64,000 nucleotides of DNA from Thalassovita gelatinovora (GTDB lineage Bacteria; Pseudomonadota; Alphaproteobacteria; Rhodobacterales; Rhodobacteraceae): positions 439,001 to 503,000 of the forward strand of contig NZ_CYSA01000015.1 in NCBI RefSeq assembly GCF_001458355.1, written 5' to 3'. Each line of letters starts with the position of its first letter. Positions within the stretch are counted from its first letter, which is position 1. The notes under the pieces were generated by a model, which was not told the origin of the DNA, did not search any database, and saw nothing but the letters and a program-made list of their open reading frames with translations. Shown here piece by piece: positions 8,530 to 18,900 of the stretch. Made by a program: the position numbers and the translations under genes.

Positions 8530-11500
8530 ATGCCGGAAACAATAGAAACCGCCCCAACACCCACTGCCGATATCGCAATCGTGGGCATGGCGGCGCATCT
8601 TCCGGGTGCGCCGACAATTGCGGATTATTGGGCCAATCTGCGCGACGGTATTGAATCGATCCGCCACCTTTCCAAGGAAGAACTGCTGGCAGCGGGTGAA
8701 GCCCCGCATATGCTGGAACGCGACGATTACGTACCCGCCGCCGCCGTTCTGGACGGGTTCAAGGATTTTGATGCAGAGTTTTTCGGCTTTTCCCCGAAAG
8801 AGGCCGCAATCCTAGACCCGCAGCACCGGCACTTTCTGGAAACTGCGTGGGAAGCCTTGGAAAATGCCGGTCATCCACCAGAAAATTTCCAAGACCCGGT
8901 CGGCGTTTTCGGCGGCAGTGGCATGGGCAGCTATTTCTATTTCAACATCTGTTCGAACCGTGATCTGGTCGATAGCACCGGCATGTTCCTGCTCCGCCAT
9001 ACTGGCAATGACAAGGATTTCATGGTCACACGCCTGTCTCATGTGCTGGACCTGAAGGGCCCGTCGGTCAATGTGCAGACCGCGTGTTCCACGTCTCTGG
9101 TCGCGACCCATTACGCCTGCCAGTCGCTGCTGAATGGCGAATGCGACATGGCGCTGGCGGGCGGTGTGACCATCGAGCTGCCCCATGCACGCGGGTACTT
9201 GTACAAAGAGGGTGAAATCCTGTCACCCGATGGTCATTGCCACGCCTTCGATCACCGGGCACAGGGCACCGTGTTCGGATCGGGCGCAGGGGTTGTCGTG
9301 TTGCGCCGGCTGGAAGACGCCATCGCGGACGGCGATCACATCTGGGCTGTAATCAAGGGATCTGCGGTCAACAACGACGGTGCCGCCAAAGCCGGTTATC
9401 TGGCGCCATCGGTCGACGGGCAGGCGGCGGCGATTGCAGATGCGCAGGCGCTGTCGGATGTCAGCGCCGACACCATCGATTACATCGAATGCCACGGCAC
9501 CGGCACCTATCTGGGCGACCCGATCGAAGTTGCGGCGCTGACCCAGGCGTTTCAGGAAACCACCGATGAAACGGGCTTTTGCCGGATCGGATCGGTGAAG
9601 ACCAATATCGGCCATCTGGACACGGCGGCGGGTGTCGCCAGCCTGATCAAGGCAAGCCTTGCGTTGCACAACCGTCAGATGCCGCCCAGCCTTGGCTATG
9701 AAAAACCCAACCCGGCGATCGATTTTGACCATTCGCCGTTCCGGGTGAATGATACTTTGACCGATTGGGTATCCCATAAAGGCCCGCGCCGCGCCGGGGT
9801 CAATTCGTTGGGCGTCGGGGGCACCAATGCGCATGTGGTGCTGGAAGAAGCACCCGAACGCGCCTTGTCGGAGGAAAGCGATTGGCCGTTCCAGATCCTG
9901 ACCGTTTCAGGCCGCAACAAATCCGCGCTGGAAGCCAATAGCGCCAATCTGGCCGCGCATCTGCGCGCCCACCCGGAACAGCCGCTGGCGGATGTGGCCT
10001 GGACATTGAAAGAAGGCCGTCGTGCCTTTGAACGGCGCCGCGTTGTTGTGGCCGAAACCCATGAAGACGCCGCTGATTTGCTGCACGCAAACGACCCGCG
10101 CCGGGTTTTCACCCACACCGTGGTGGGTGATCGACCCGAAGTGGTGTTCATGTTCCCCGGCGGTGGTGCACAATATGCGGGCATGGCGCGCGATCTTTAT
10201 GAAACCGAACCCGTTTTCGCCGAATGGATGGATCGCGGCCTTGCGGTTCTGCAAGGCAAGATCGATTACGACATCCGCGCCTTGTGGTTGCCCGAAAGTG
10301 GCGACGAAGCCACCGCGAATGAGACGCTTAAAAAACCTTCGATCCAACTGCCGCTGATCATGATCGTGGAATATGCACTGGCCCAGCTTTGGATCAGTTG
10401 GGGGGTGAAACCCGTTGCCTTGACCGGCCATTCCATGGGGGAAAACACTGCGGCCTGTCTAGCCGGTGTCATGAGTTTCGAAGATTGCATCGGGTTAGTA
10501 CACCTGCGCGGCACCTTGTTTGATACCGTCCCCGCCGGCGGTATGCTCAGCGTGTCGCTGCCTGCCGCAGAGCTACAGCCGCTTCTGGCCGACGATCTGA
10601 ACCTTGCCGCCGTCAATGCACCGGGGCTCAGTGTTGCATCGGGGCCGCAAGCGGCTTTGGACCGGCTTGAAACCGAACTGAAAGCGCACGATATCGACTG
10701 CCAGCGTATCGCGATCAACATCGCCGCGCATTCGCGGATGCTGGACCCGATACTTGACCGGTTCCGCGCCTATCTTAACTCCATTTCGCTGCACCCGCCA
10801 CAAATCCCGTTCACTTCGAACCGGACCGGACAATTCATCACACCGGATCAGGCAACCGACCCCGATTATTGGGTCGGACACCTGCGCAACACGGTACTGT
10901 TCGCCGACTGCATTGGAACGCTGGCCCAATCCGGCGAAAGGGTTTTCATCGAGGTTGGGCCAGGCAAGGCGCTGGCTTCATTGACCGGTCAGCATCCCGA
11001 TGTGACCCCAAACCAAGTGATCGGATCACTGCGACATCCGCAGGACGGCATCGCAGACGACACCTATTTCGCCGCAATGCTGGGCCGGACATGGGCCGTT
11101 GGGGTCGATTTCGACTGGCATCAAGTCTGGGGGGAAGCGCGACGCAACCGCGTGGTACTGCCCTCCTATGCTTTCCAGCGTCAGGAATATTTCATCGAAC
11201 CCGCAGCGGCGGGCAAGGCACCTGCCGACGAATGGCTGATGCGGCGGGATGACATGGACAATTGGGCCTACCGGCCGGTGTGGAAAGCCCGCTATGCCGA
11301 TTGCGCGGCGGACGTGACCGGCGACCTGTCCGATGCCGCCAAGGAAACTTGGCTGATCTTTGAAGACGAAACCGGCATGGGCGCGGATATTTCCAAACGC
11401 CTGCGTATGGCAGGACACCAGGTCATTTCGGTCCGTCCGGGTGATGCGTTTGCCAAGACAGAATTCGGCTACGTGCTGGCCCCTGAACACGGACGCGTAG

Positions 11501-14500
11501 GATACGATCAACTGCTGCAGGATCTTTCGACGCATGGCCATTTACCCAGCCGCATCTTGCATCTTTGGCTTCTGACCGAAGACGAAAAGTTCCGCCCCGG
11601 CAGCAGTTTTTTCCATCGCAATCAGGAATATGGTTTCTATTCCCTGCTGTTCCTGGCGCAGGCAATCAGCGAACAGAATGCGCCCACACCGCTGCATATT
11701 ACGGTAGTGACATCGGACGCGGCCCAGGTGCGTAATGAAACCTTGCGCTATCCCGACAAGGCCACGGTGATGGGGCCAGCCCGGGTCATCCCGCGCGAAT
11801 TCCCCGGGATCACCTGTTCAGTGCTGGATGTGGAACGCATCGAGCACGGTAAAAAACGTGGCAACGGCCCGATTTTCGACAATCTGCTGGAAGAGGCCCT
11901 TGCGACCCCTGCGAACACGGTCGCCGCGATCCGCAGTGATAAAAGGTTCGAACTGGATTTCGCTGATATCCCGTTTGCACCGCCGGGTGACATCGCCCTC
12001 CGGCAGGGTGGCACCTATCTGATTACCGGTGGCTTCGGTGGTATCGGCGTAACCTTGGCCGAAGCCCTGATCGAACGTGCGCAGGCCAATATTATTCTGC
12101 TCGCCCGCACCCCGCTGCCCGATCACGCGGATTGGGCCGATATCTTGAACAAAACCGCCCCCGGTGACCCGGTCGCGCGGCGCATCCGCGCTGTGCAGCA
12201 GTTGGAACAGGCAGGGGGACAGGTTTTGGTTCTTCCCGCCGATGTCAGCAATGTCGAAGACATGCAGGACGCGGTACAGATCGCGCGTGACCGTTTCGGG
12301 GAAATTAACGGCGTCATTCATGCCGCAGGTGTGATCGCCGATGCGCCTATCGTGGGCAAATCGCTGTCGGATATCGAAGACGTTTTCACCCCGAAGATTC
12401 ACGGCACCCAGGTACTGGATACCCTGTTTCCCGATGGCACACTCGACTGGATGGTGCTGTTTTCTTCCAGTTCGACCGCGACCACCCCTGCGGGGCAGGT
12501 CGATTATGTTGCCGCCAATGAATTCCTCAACGCCTTTGCCAAATCCCGTTCCGGCGGGCAGACACGGGTGATGGCAATCGATTGGGGCATCTGGGCCGAT
12601 ACCGGCATGGCCGCCGATGCAATGGCCGCGCGCACCGGTGCTGCCAACAAGGTGAAACCGGAACCCGCAGGCAAAGCCCTGCTTGATCTGAAAAGCTTTG
12701 ACGCAGATGGTGCGCGGCTGTTCACCAGCACATTTTCTGCCAGCGACCGCTGGGTGTTTGATGAACACCGCACAGCACAAAACGATATCTTGCTGCCCGG
12801 AACCGGCTATCTGGAACTGATCCACGAAGCGTTGCGGTCTCAAGGGGAATCCGGCCCTTATGAAATCAAAGATCTGTTTTTCCTGTCGCCGATGCAACTT
12901 GATGGCCATGGCGATCGCCAGATGCGCCTGCGCCTGCCGCGCAGCGACCAAGGGTATGATATCGAAATCCAAAGCGCCGATCGGAGTACAAATCGGTTCG
13001 AAGTAAATGCACAAGGGTCGATCGCGCTGCTGCCCTTGGCCCAGCCGGACAAGATTGACCTTGCCGGTATCGCCGCACGGTGCGGCGCAGTGGAAATGGC
13101 ACCAGAGGGCGGATCACTGCCCACGCCACAAGAACATCATTTGAATTTTGGTCCGCGCTGGCGCGTTTTGAACACCGCGTCCTTTGGAAAAGACGAAGGG
13201 ATTGCGCGGCTGATCCTGCCGCCGGAATTCCGCGAAGACCTGAACGACTATGCGTTGCATCCCGGGTTGTTGGATATCGCCACCGGCTGGGCAATGCAGC
13301 TGATCACGGGCTATCGGCCCAGCCATTTATGGGTGCCGGCATCCTATCACCGGCTGCGCATTTTTGCACCACTTCAAGGTGACCTGTTCAGTTGGGTCCG
13401 CAATACCGGGAAAAATTCCGACGAAGGTCCAATGGCGACCTTTGACATTACCATCGCCGCGCCAGACGGTACCGTCCTGCTGCAAATCGAGGGCTTTTCG
13501 ATCCGCAAGCTGGAAGGCGATACCGCCTTCGCCCGGACCGAGGCGCAGTTGGCTGAGATCGACCACCGTCCACTTTCGCCTGCCGAAGAACGGTTGCAGC
13601 ACAACCTGTCCCAAGGCATCCGCCGCGAAGATGGCGCAGAGGCGTTTTTCCGTGCGCTTGCCAGCGGCCAATCGCAGATCGTGGTATCCTCGCTTGATCT
13701 GCACAAGCTGATCGAACAGGCCAGCGATACCGTGAAGGCCGACAGCAGCGAACAGAAATTCCAGCGCCCCGAGCTGGATCAGGACTATGCCGCCCCGGAA
13801 ACCGATGTGGAAAAGCGCCTAGCGGGATTTTTCCAGGAATTATTGGGTGTTGATCAGGTTGGTGTCGATGACAGTTTCTTCGATTTGGGTGGTCATTCGC
13901 TAATCGCGGTGCGGCTGTTCGCCAAGATCAAGAAAAGCTTTGGCACCGATTTCGCGATCTCCGTGCTGTTCGAAGCCCCGACAATCCGTAAGATTGCGGC
14001 GATGCTTCCAATTCAAGGCGACGCAGCGACCGAGGACCAGGTCGTCGCCACCGTTCCCGAACGCCGTTTCACTCATGTGGTGTCGATGCATCAGGGCGAG
14101 GGCGGGGCGCATACGCCGTTCTTTCTTGTCGCCGGGATGTTTGGAAATGTTTTGAACCTGCGTCATCTGGCACATATTCTGGGCAATGACCGGCCCTTCT
14201 TTGGGTTGCAAGCGCGCGGTCTGTATGGCGATGCCGATCCGCATCACTCGATTCAAGACGCAGCGCGCGACTACATCGCCGAGATGCGTCAGGTACAACC
14301 GCATGGGCCTTACATGATCGGCGGGTTTTCCGGCGGAGGAATCACCGCTTATGAAATCGCGCAGCAACTGACTGGTGCCGATGAAGATGTGTCGATGCTG
14401 ATCATGCTCGATACGCCATTGCCGGTGCGCCGACCGTTGTCGAAACGCGACCGGGCGATGATCCAATGGCTGCAACTGAAGGAAAAAGGCCCGCTGTACC

Positions 14501-14922
14501 CGCTGCAATGGGCCTCGAACCGGGTCCGTTGGGAAATTGCCAAGCGGCGTGGTCAAGGTGGCACCGATCAAGGACCGGCAAAATTCCACAACGCCGAAAT
14601 CGAGTCGGCCTTCCTGCAAGCGGTCGGCGATTATCACCTGAAACCGTGGAATGGTCCGCTACAGCTTTACCGCCCGCCGCTACAGGGCAAATGGCAGGTG
14701 GCCCCGGACCGGATGGTAAATTCGGAACGCGCTTATGTGCTGCCTGACAATGACTGGACACAGTGGGCCCCTCAGGTGCAGGTGTTCGAGGTACCAGGCA
14801 ATCACGACTCCATGGTACTGGAACCCAATGTCCGGGTTCTTGCGGCCCGTATTAAGGCCGGTTTCAAGGCAACAGAGGCCCGCCAAAATCACGGTTGTGC
14901 CCCCGGCAAGGCGGCGGAATGA
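8530..14922 (+). CDS. Type I polyketide synthase, KS-AT-KR-DH-ACP-TE
   Basis: 2130 residues, one extension module plus release domain. KS about 14-440 has the full triad: Cys186 (TACSTS), His322 (ECHGTGT), His362 (NIGHLD). AT about 545-870 has Ser635 in GHSMG; the specificity region reads AAHSRMLDP and does not settle the extender. A KR structural half is followed by a catalytic KR about 1160-1340 (TGGFGGIG; Tyr1326 in VDYVAANE). A double-hotdog DH-like domain about 1395-1690 comes after KR, with His1413 and Asp1582 (HPGLLD). ACP Ser1790 (LGGHSL) carries phosphopantetheine. TE about 1880-2110 has Ser1934 (GFSGG) and His2092 (GNHDSM). It heads an operon with a glycosyltransferase, an NRPS and a PPTase. 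The product is unknown; KS could accept the NRPS-bound unit. Confidence 0.93.
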   Translation: MPETIETAPTPTADIAIVGMAAHLPGAPTIADYWANLRDGIESIRHLSKEELLAAGEAPHMLERDDYVPAAAVLDGFKDFDAEFFGFSPKEAAILDPQHRHFLETAWEALENAGHPPENFQDPVGVFGGSGMGSYFYFNICSNRDLVDSTGMFLLRHTGNDKDFMVTRLSHVLDLKGPSVNVQTACSTSLVATHYACQSLLNGECDMALAGGVTIELPHARGYLYKEGEILSPDGHCHAFDHRAQGTVFGSGAGVVVLRRLEDAIADGDHIWAVIKGSAVNNDGAAKAGYLAPSVDGQAAAIADAQALSDVSADTIDYIECHGTGTYLGDPIEVAALTQAFQETTDETGFCRIGSVKTNIGHLDTAAGVASLIKASLALHNRQMPPSLGYEKPNPAIDFDHSPFRVNDTLTDWVSHKGPRRAGVNSLGVGGTNAHVVLEEAPERALSEESDWPFQILTVSGRNKSALEANSANLAAHLRAHPEQPLADVAWTLKEGRRAFERRRVVVAETHEDAADLLHANDPRRVFTHTVVGDRPEVVFMFPGGGAQYAGMARDLYETEPVFAEWMDRGLAVLQGKIDYDIRALWLPESGDEATANETLKKPSIQLPLIMIVEYALAQLWISWGVKPVALTGHSMGENTAACLAGVMSFEDCIGLVHLRGTLFDTVPAGGMLSVSLPAAELQPLLADDLNLAAVNAPGLSVASGPQAALDRLETELKAHDIDCQRIAINIAAHSRMLDPILDRFRAYLNSISLHPPQIPFTSNRTGQFITPDQATDPDYWVGHLRNTVLFADCIGTLAQSGERVFIEVGPGKALASLTGQHPDVTPNQVIGSLRHPQDGIADDTYFAAMLGRTWAVGVDFDWHQVWGEARRNRVVLPSYAFQRQEYFIEPAAAGKAPADEWLMRRDDMDNWAYRPVWKARYADCAADVTGDLSDAAKETWLIFEDETGMGADISKRLRMAGHQVISVRPGDAFAKTEFGYVLAPEHGRVGYDQLLQDLSTHGHLPSRILHLWLLTEDEKFRPGSSFFHRNQEYGFYSLLFLAQAISEQNAPTPLHITVVTSDAAQVRNETLRYPDKATVMGPARVIPREFPGITCSVLDVERIEHGKKRGNGPIFDNLLEEALATPANTVAAIRSDKRFELDFADIPFAPPGDIALRQGGTYLITGGFGGIGVTLAEALIERAQANIILLARTPLPDHADWADILNKTAPGDPVARRIRAVQQLEQAGGQVLVLPADVSNVEDMQDAVQIARDRFGEINGVIHAAGVIADAPIVGKSLSDIEDVFTPKIHGTQVLDTLFPDGTLDWMVLFSSSSTATTPAGQVDYVAANEFLNAFAKSRSGGQTRVMAIDWGIWADTGMAADAMAARTGAANKVKPEPAGKALLDLKSFDADGARLFTSTFSASDRWVFDEHRTAQNDILLPGTGYLELIHEALRSQGESGPYEIKDLFFLSPMQLDGHGDRQMRLRLPRSDQGYDIEIQSADRSTNRFEVNAQGSIALLPLAQPDKIDLAGIAARCGAVEMAPEGGSLPTPQEHHLNFGPRWRVLNTASFGKDEGIARLILPPEFREDLNDYALHPGLLDIATGWAMQLITGYRPSHLWVPASYHRLRIFAPLQGDLFSWVRNTGKNSDEGPMATFDITIAAPDGTVLLQIEGFSIRKLEGDTAFARTEAQLAEIDHRPLSPAEERLQHNLSQGIRREDGAEAFFRALASGQSQIVVSSLDLHKLIEQASDTVKADSSEQKFQRPELDQDYAAPETDVEKRLAGFFQELLGVDQVGVDDSFFDLGGHSLIAVRLFAKIKKSFGTDFAISVLFEAPTIRKIAAMLPIQGDAATEDQVVATVPERRFTHVVSMHQGEGGAHTPFFLVAGMFGNVLNLRHLAHILGNDRPFFGLQARGLYGDADPHHSIQDAARDYIAEMRQVQPHGPYMIGGFSGGGITAYEIAQQLTGADEDVSMLIMLDTPLPVRRPLSKRDRAMIQWLQLKEKGPLYPLQWASNRVRWEIAKRRGQGGTDQGPAKFHNAEIESAFLQAVGDYHLKPWNGPLQLYRPPLQGKWQVAPDRMVNSERAYVLPDNDWTQWAPQVQVFEVPGNHDSMVLEPNVRVLAARIKAGFKATEARQNHGCAPGKAAE

Positions 14923-14926
14923 AGCA

Positions 14927-15958
14927 ATGAGTGACCCGCGCCTTTTGACCGTGATCCTGAACTTCCGCACCCCCGATATGACCCTGCAGGCGGTGGCGGC
15001 GGCGTTACGCGCAATGGATGGAATCGAAGGTGAAATCGTGGTCGTCGATAACGATTCCGGTGATGGGTCTTTCGAGAACCTTCACAATCAGTCGGTTTCG
15101 AATGGCTGGACTAAGGATGGGCGGGTCCGGGTTTTGCAATCGGGTCGCAATGGCGGCTTCGGCGCGGGCAATAATTACGGCATTCAGACCGGGTTCAGAG
15201 ATGGCAGCCGCCCCGACTATGTCTATGTGCTGAATTCCGATGCCTTCCCCGCACCTGACGCGATACAACGGCTTCTCGACTATCTGCAAACACATCCTGA
15301 AACCGGTTTCGCGGGCAGCTACATCCACGGACCAGACGGCGACCCGCATCTGACCACCTTCCGCTTCCCCTCGATCGCCAGCGAATTCGAAGCGGCAATC
15401 CGGTTTGGACCCGTCAGCCGGATACTGGCGAAAAAACGGGTTCCCATCGAAATACCCGACAGCACCCAACCGGTCGACTGGTTGGCCGGAGCCAGCCTGA
15501 TGATGCGGCGCGACGTGCTGGACCAAATCGGGCTTTTTGACGAAACCTTTTTCCTCTATTTCGAAGAAACCGATCTGTGTCTGCGCGCCCGGCGTGCCGG
15601 GTATCAGACCGTTTTCGTGCGCGACAGCGACGTCGCCCATATCGGGTCGGTCAGCACAGGAATGAAGCAGTGGCAGCAAGTCCCGGGATACTGGTTTGAT
15701 TCACGACTGCACTATTTCACCAAGAACCACGGCGCATTCTATGCTGCGCTGGCGACGTTGGCGCATTTGACCGGCGGCATCCTGCACCGGCTGCGACAAG
15801 GCTTGCAGGGCCGCGCCCCTACCGATCCACCTCATTTTCTGCGAACCTTGCTGCGCCATGACCTGACCGCAATGTTCAAACCCCGCCGCCACGCTGCGGT
15901 GCCCCGCCTGACCGATCCAATATCCCGGTCGGACGGTTCAGTAATCGTATCGGAGTAA
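14927..15958 (+). CDS. Glycosyltransferase family 2, rhamnosyltransferase-like
   Basis: 343 residues from ATG 14927, which lies 4 nt after the PKS stop; the frame is open upstream but only as overlap with the PKS. GT-A features: [37 protein letters not shown], then [10 protein letters not shown] as the metal/nucleotide site, and the late [21 protein letters not shown] block typical of rhamnosyl- and related dTDP-sugar transferases. It sits between the PKS and the NRPS with 4 nt spacers on both sides, so it is very likely co-translated with them and may glycosylate their product or attach it to a sugar chain. The sugar is not predictable. Confidence 0.87.
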   Translation: MSDPRLLTVILNFRTPDMTLQAVAAALRAMDGIEGEIVVVDNDSGDGSFENLHNQSVSNGWTKDGRVRVLQSGRNGGFGAGNNYGIQTGFRDGSRPDYVYVLNSDAFPAPDAIQRLLDYLQTHPETGFAGSYIHGPDGDPHLTTFRFPSIASEFEAAIRFGPVSRILAKKRVPIEIPDSTQPVDWLAGASLMMRRDVLDQIGLFDETFFLYFEETDLCLRARRAGYQTVFVRDSDVAHIGSVSTGMKQWQQVPGYWFDSRLHYFTKNHGAFYAALATLAHLTGGILHRLRQGLQGRAPTDPPHFLRTLLRHDLTAMFKPRRHAAVPRLTDPISRSDGSVIVSE

Positions 15959-15962
15959 ACCC

Positions 15963-18900
15963 ATGTCGACCTTTTCCAGCGTTCTGATTGGCAATGAATC
16001 CCTAGTGATCCAATGCGGGGAAATTCTGCGCGGCAAAGGCCACACAATTGTCGCCGTGGTCACCCGCAACCAAGATGTTGCGAATTGGGCGACGGATGCC
16101 GGGCTGCGGGTCGAAGCGCCTGGCAAAGACCTTGGTGTTCGGCTGAACGGCGCGCCTTTTGATTGGCTGCTGAGCATCGCCAATCTCGATATCATCCCGG
16201 GTGACGTCCTGGCCCTGCCCGCCAAAGGCGCGGTGAATTTCCATGACGGCCCCCTGCCCGCCTATGCTGGTTTGAACGCGCCGGTCTGGGCACTGGCCGC
16301 AGGTGAAACACGGCATGGCATAACCTGGCATATGATCGAAGGCGGTATCGACGAAGGCGATATTCTGGTTCAGCGCGAATTCGAGATTGCCGCCGCGGAC
16401 ACCGCATTGACCCTAAACACCCGCTGTTTTGAAGCCGCAATCGACAGCTTCCCCGAACTGGCCGACATCTTGGCCAATGCTGCGCCAGACCGACACAAAC
16501 AGGATCTGTCGCAACGCAGCTATTTCGGCCTGTCCCACCGTCCGGAGGCAGCGGGACGACTGGATTTCAACAAACCGGCAATCGAACTCGATGCGCTGAT
16601 TCGGGCGCTGGATCATGGCGACTATTGGAACCCGTTGGCCTGCGCCAAGCTGGAACTGGCTGGGAAAATCGCGCTGGTTGCCAAATCTTCCATGTCAGAT
16701 GGAAATGGCGCACCGGGCGAAGTGTTGCGGATCGAAAAGGACGGTCTGACCGTCGCCACAGGCGACGGGGCGCTGCGGTTGAGCGGCTTTCGCACCATAG
16801 ATGGATCCGACCTCGACCCAGCGATGCTGGTCGACATAGGGCATGTGCTGCCCAGCCCGGATGCGGTTTTATCAGAACGGCTCGACACCGCCCTACAGGC
16901 GGCAATCAAAGCCGAACCGGTGTATCGCGGGATTTTTGACAGCTTCGCCCCCGCCCAACTGGCCCTAACAGCGACCAAGTCCGAAGGCGTTCTGGAACAA
17001 CCCGTTGCGGTCGATGCAGATGCGGCCATGACCGCGCTGGCGCTGATCGCCGGGCGACTGGCGGAAACAAATCACGTCGATCTGGCACTCGCACGGTCCT
17101 CCGACGCGCCGCACGGCTATCTGATGTCCTGGGCCCCGGTCCGGCTGGACGCGCAAGGCGATGTCGAAACCGTCGCTGACAGCTTCCTCACCTCACTGGA
17201 CAAGGCCCGGAAATTCGGTCCTGCACCAGCCGATATTCTCGCCCGGCTGGCGGGTCATCCACGCATTGCAACTCCGCAGATCGGGCTGAGCGACGATTCG
17301 GCGTTGATCCCCGGCACCGCGATCACCCTTGCCACCCAAGGCGGGGTCAGATTGCTGGGTGATGCGGCACAGGTCACACCCGCCTATCTGAACCTGATGG
17401 CCAAGCGGATCGAAAAAATCGCTGCCGGGACCGCGCCGCAGACCCCGCTGAAAACGCTCGACATCCTACCAGACAGCGAACGCGACATGATCCTGTACGA
17501 TTGGAACGCGACGAAGACAAACTATGATCCCGACCTCTGTATTCACCAGATGTTCGAACGTCAGGTTGCCAAAACCCCGGATGCCGAAGCTCTGGTCGTC
17601 GATGGTGAAAGTCTCAGCTACGCAGAGCTGAATACGCGTGCAAACCAAGTGGCCCACAGGTTGCGCCAAATGGGTGTGAAGCCCGGCACATTGGTGGGTC
17701 TTTATACCCAACGTTCACCTTTCCTGATGATCGGGGCTTTGGGTATTCTTAAGGCCGGTGGTGCTTATGTGCCTCTCGATCCGGCTTATCCAGTCGACCG
17801 TATCGCGCTTTATATCGAAGACAGTGCCTGCCCGGTGATCGTAACGCAGAATACCATGGCCGCAGATTTACCCAAGCATGAGGCGCAAGTTCTGACCTTG
17901 GATGCCGATCCGCATGTTCTATCGGCCCCGACCGACAATATCGACAGCGGCGTTCAGGGCACCGACATGGCATATATGATTTACACCTCCGGATCGACCG
18001 GGCGACCCAAGGGGGTGATGGTCGAACATCGCAATGTGTCGAACTTTTTCACCGGCATGGACGATCGGATCGATCATGAAAACGGGGGCGTATGGTTGGC
18101 CGTGACCAGCCTGAGTTTCGACATTTCCGTACTGGAACTGTTCTATACTCTGGCCCGCGGTTTCAAACTGGTCCTTTCCAGCGATGAAAACCGCGCACTG
18201 GTATCGAACGGGCGCATGCCGATGACCGGCAAGGGCATGGAATTCAGCCTCTATTACTGGGGCAACGACGATGGCGTCGGGCGGGATAAATACGAAGTCC
18301 TGTTCGAAGGGGCAAAATTCGCCGATGAAAACGGGTTCTGCGCCGTCTGGACGCCGGAACGCCATTTTCATGCCTTCGGCGGCCCCTACCCGAACCCCTC
18401 GGTCACCGGGGCTGCGGTTGCTGCACTGACCAAGAACCTCGCGGTACGCGCAGGCAGCTGTGTCGCCCCTTTGCACCATCCCGCAAGGATCGCAGAAGAA
18501 TGGGCGGTGATCGACAACCTGACCAATGGGCGCACCGGGATCGGTATCGCGTCGGGCTGGCAGCCGCATGATTTCGTACTGCGCCCGGAAAACAGCCCGC
18601 CCAACAACAAAAAGGCGATGCTGGAAACCATCGACACCCTGCGCCGCCTTTGGGTCGGGGAAGAGGTTGAATTTCCAATGGGGAATGGCGACATGCATGC
18701 CGTCGTGACCCAGCCGCGCCCGGTGTCGAAGAAACTGAATGTCTGGGTGACCACCGCCGGCAACCCCGAAACCTGGAAAGAAGCGGGCCGGATCGGTGCC
18801 AACGTGCTGACTCACCTTCTGGGCCAAAGTGTTGCTGAAGTCGGCGACAAGATCAAACTCTACCACGAAGCGCTGCGCGAAGCGGGGCACGACCCCAAGG

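Noticed and set aside
11818-13014. Long open frame of 398 codons antisense to the PKS
   Set aside because: It mirrors third-position bias of the PKS, has no family resemblance, and lies wholly opposite intact KR and DH domains.
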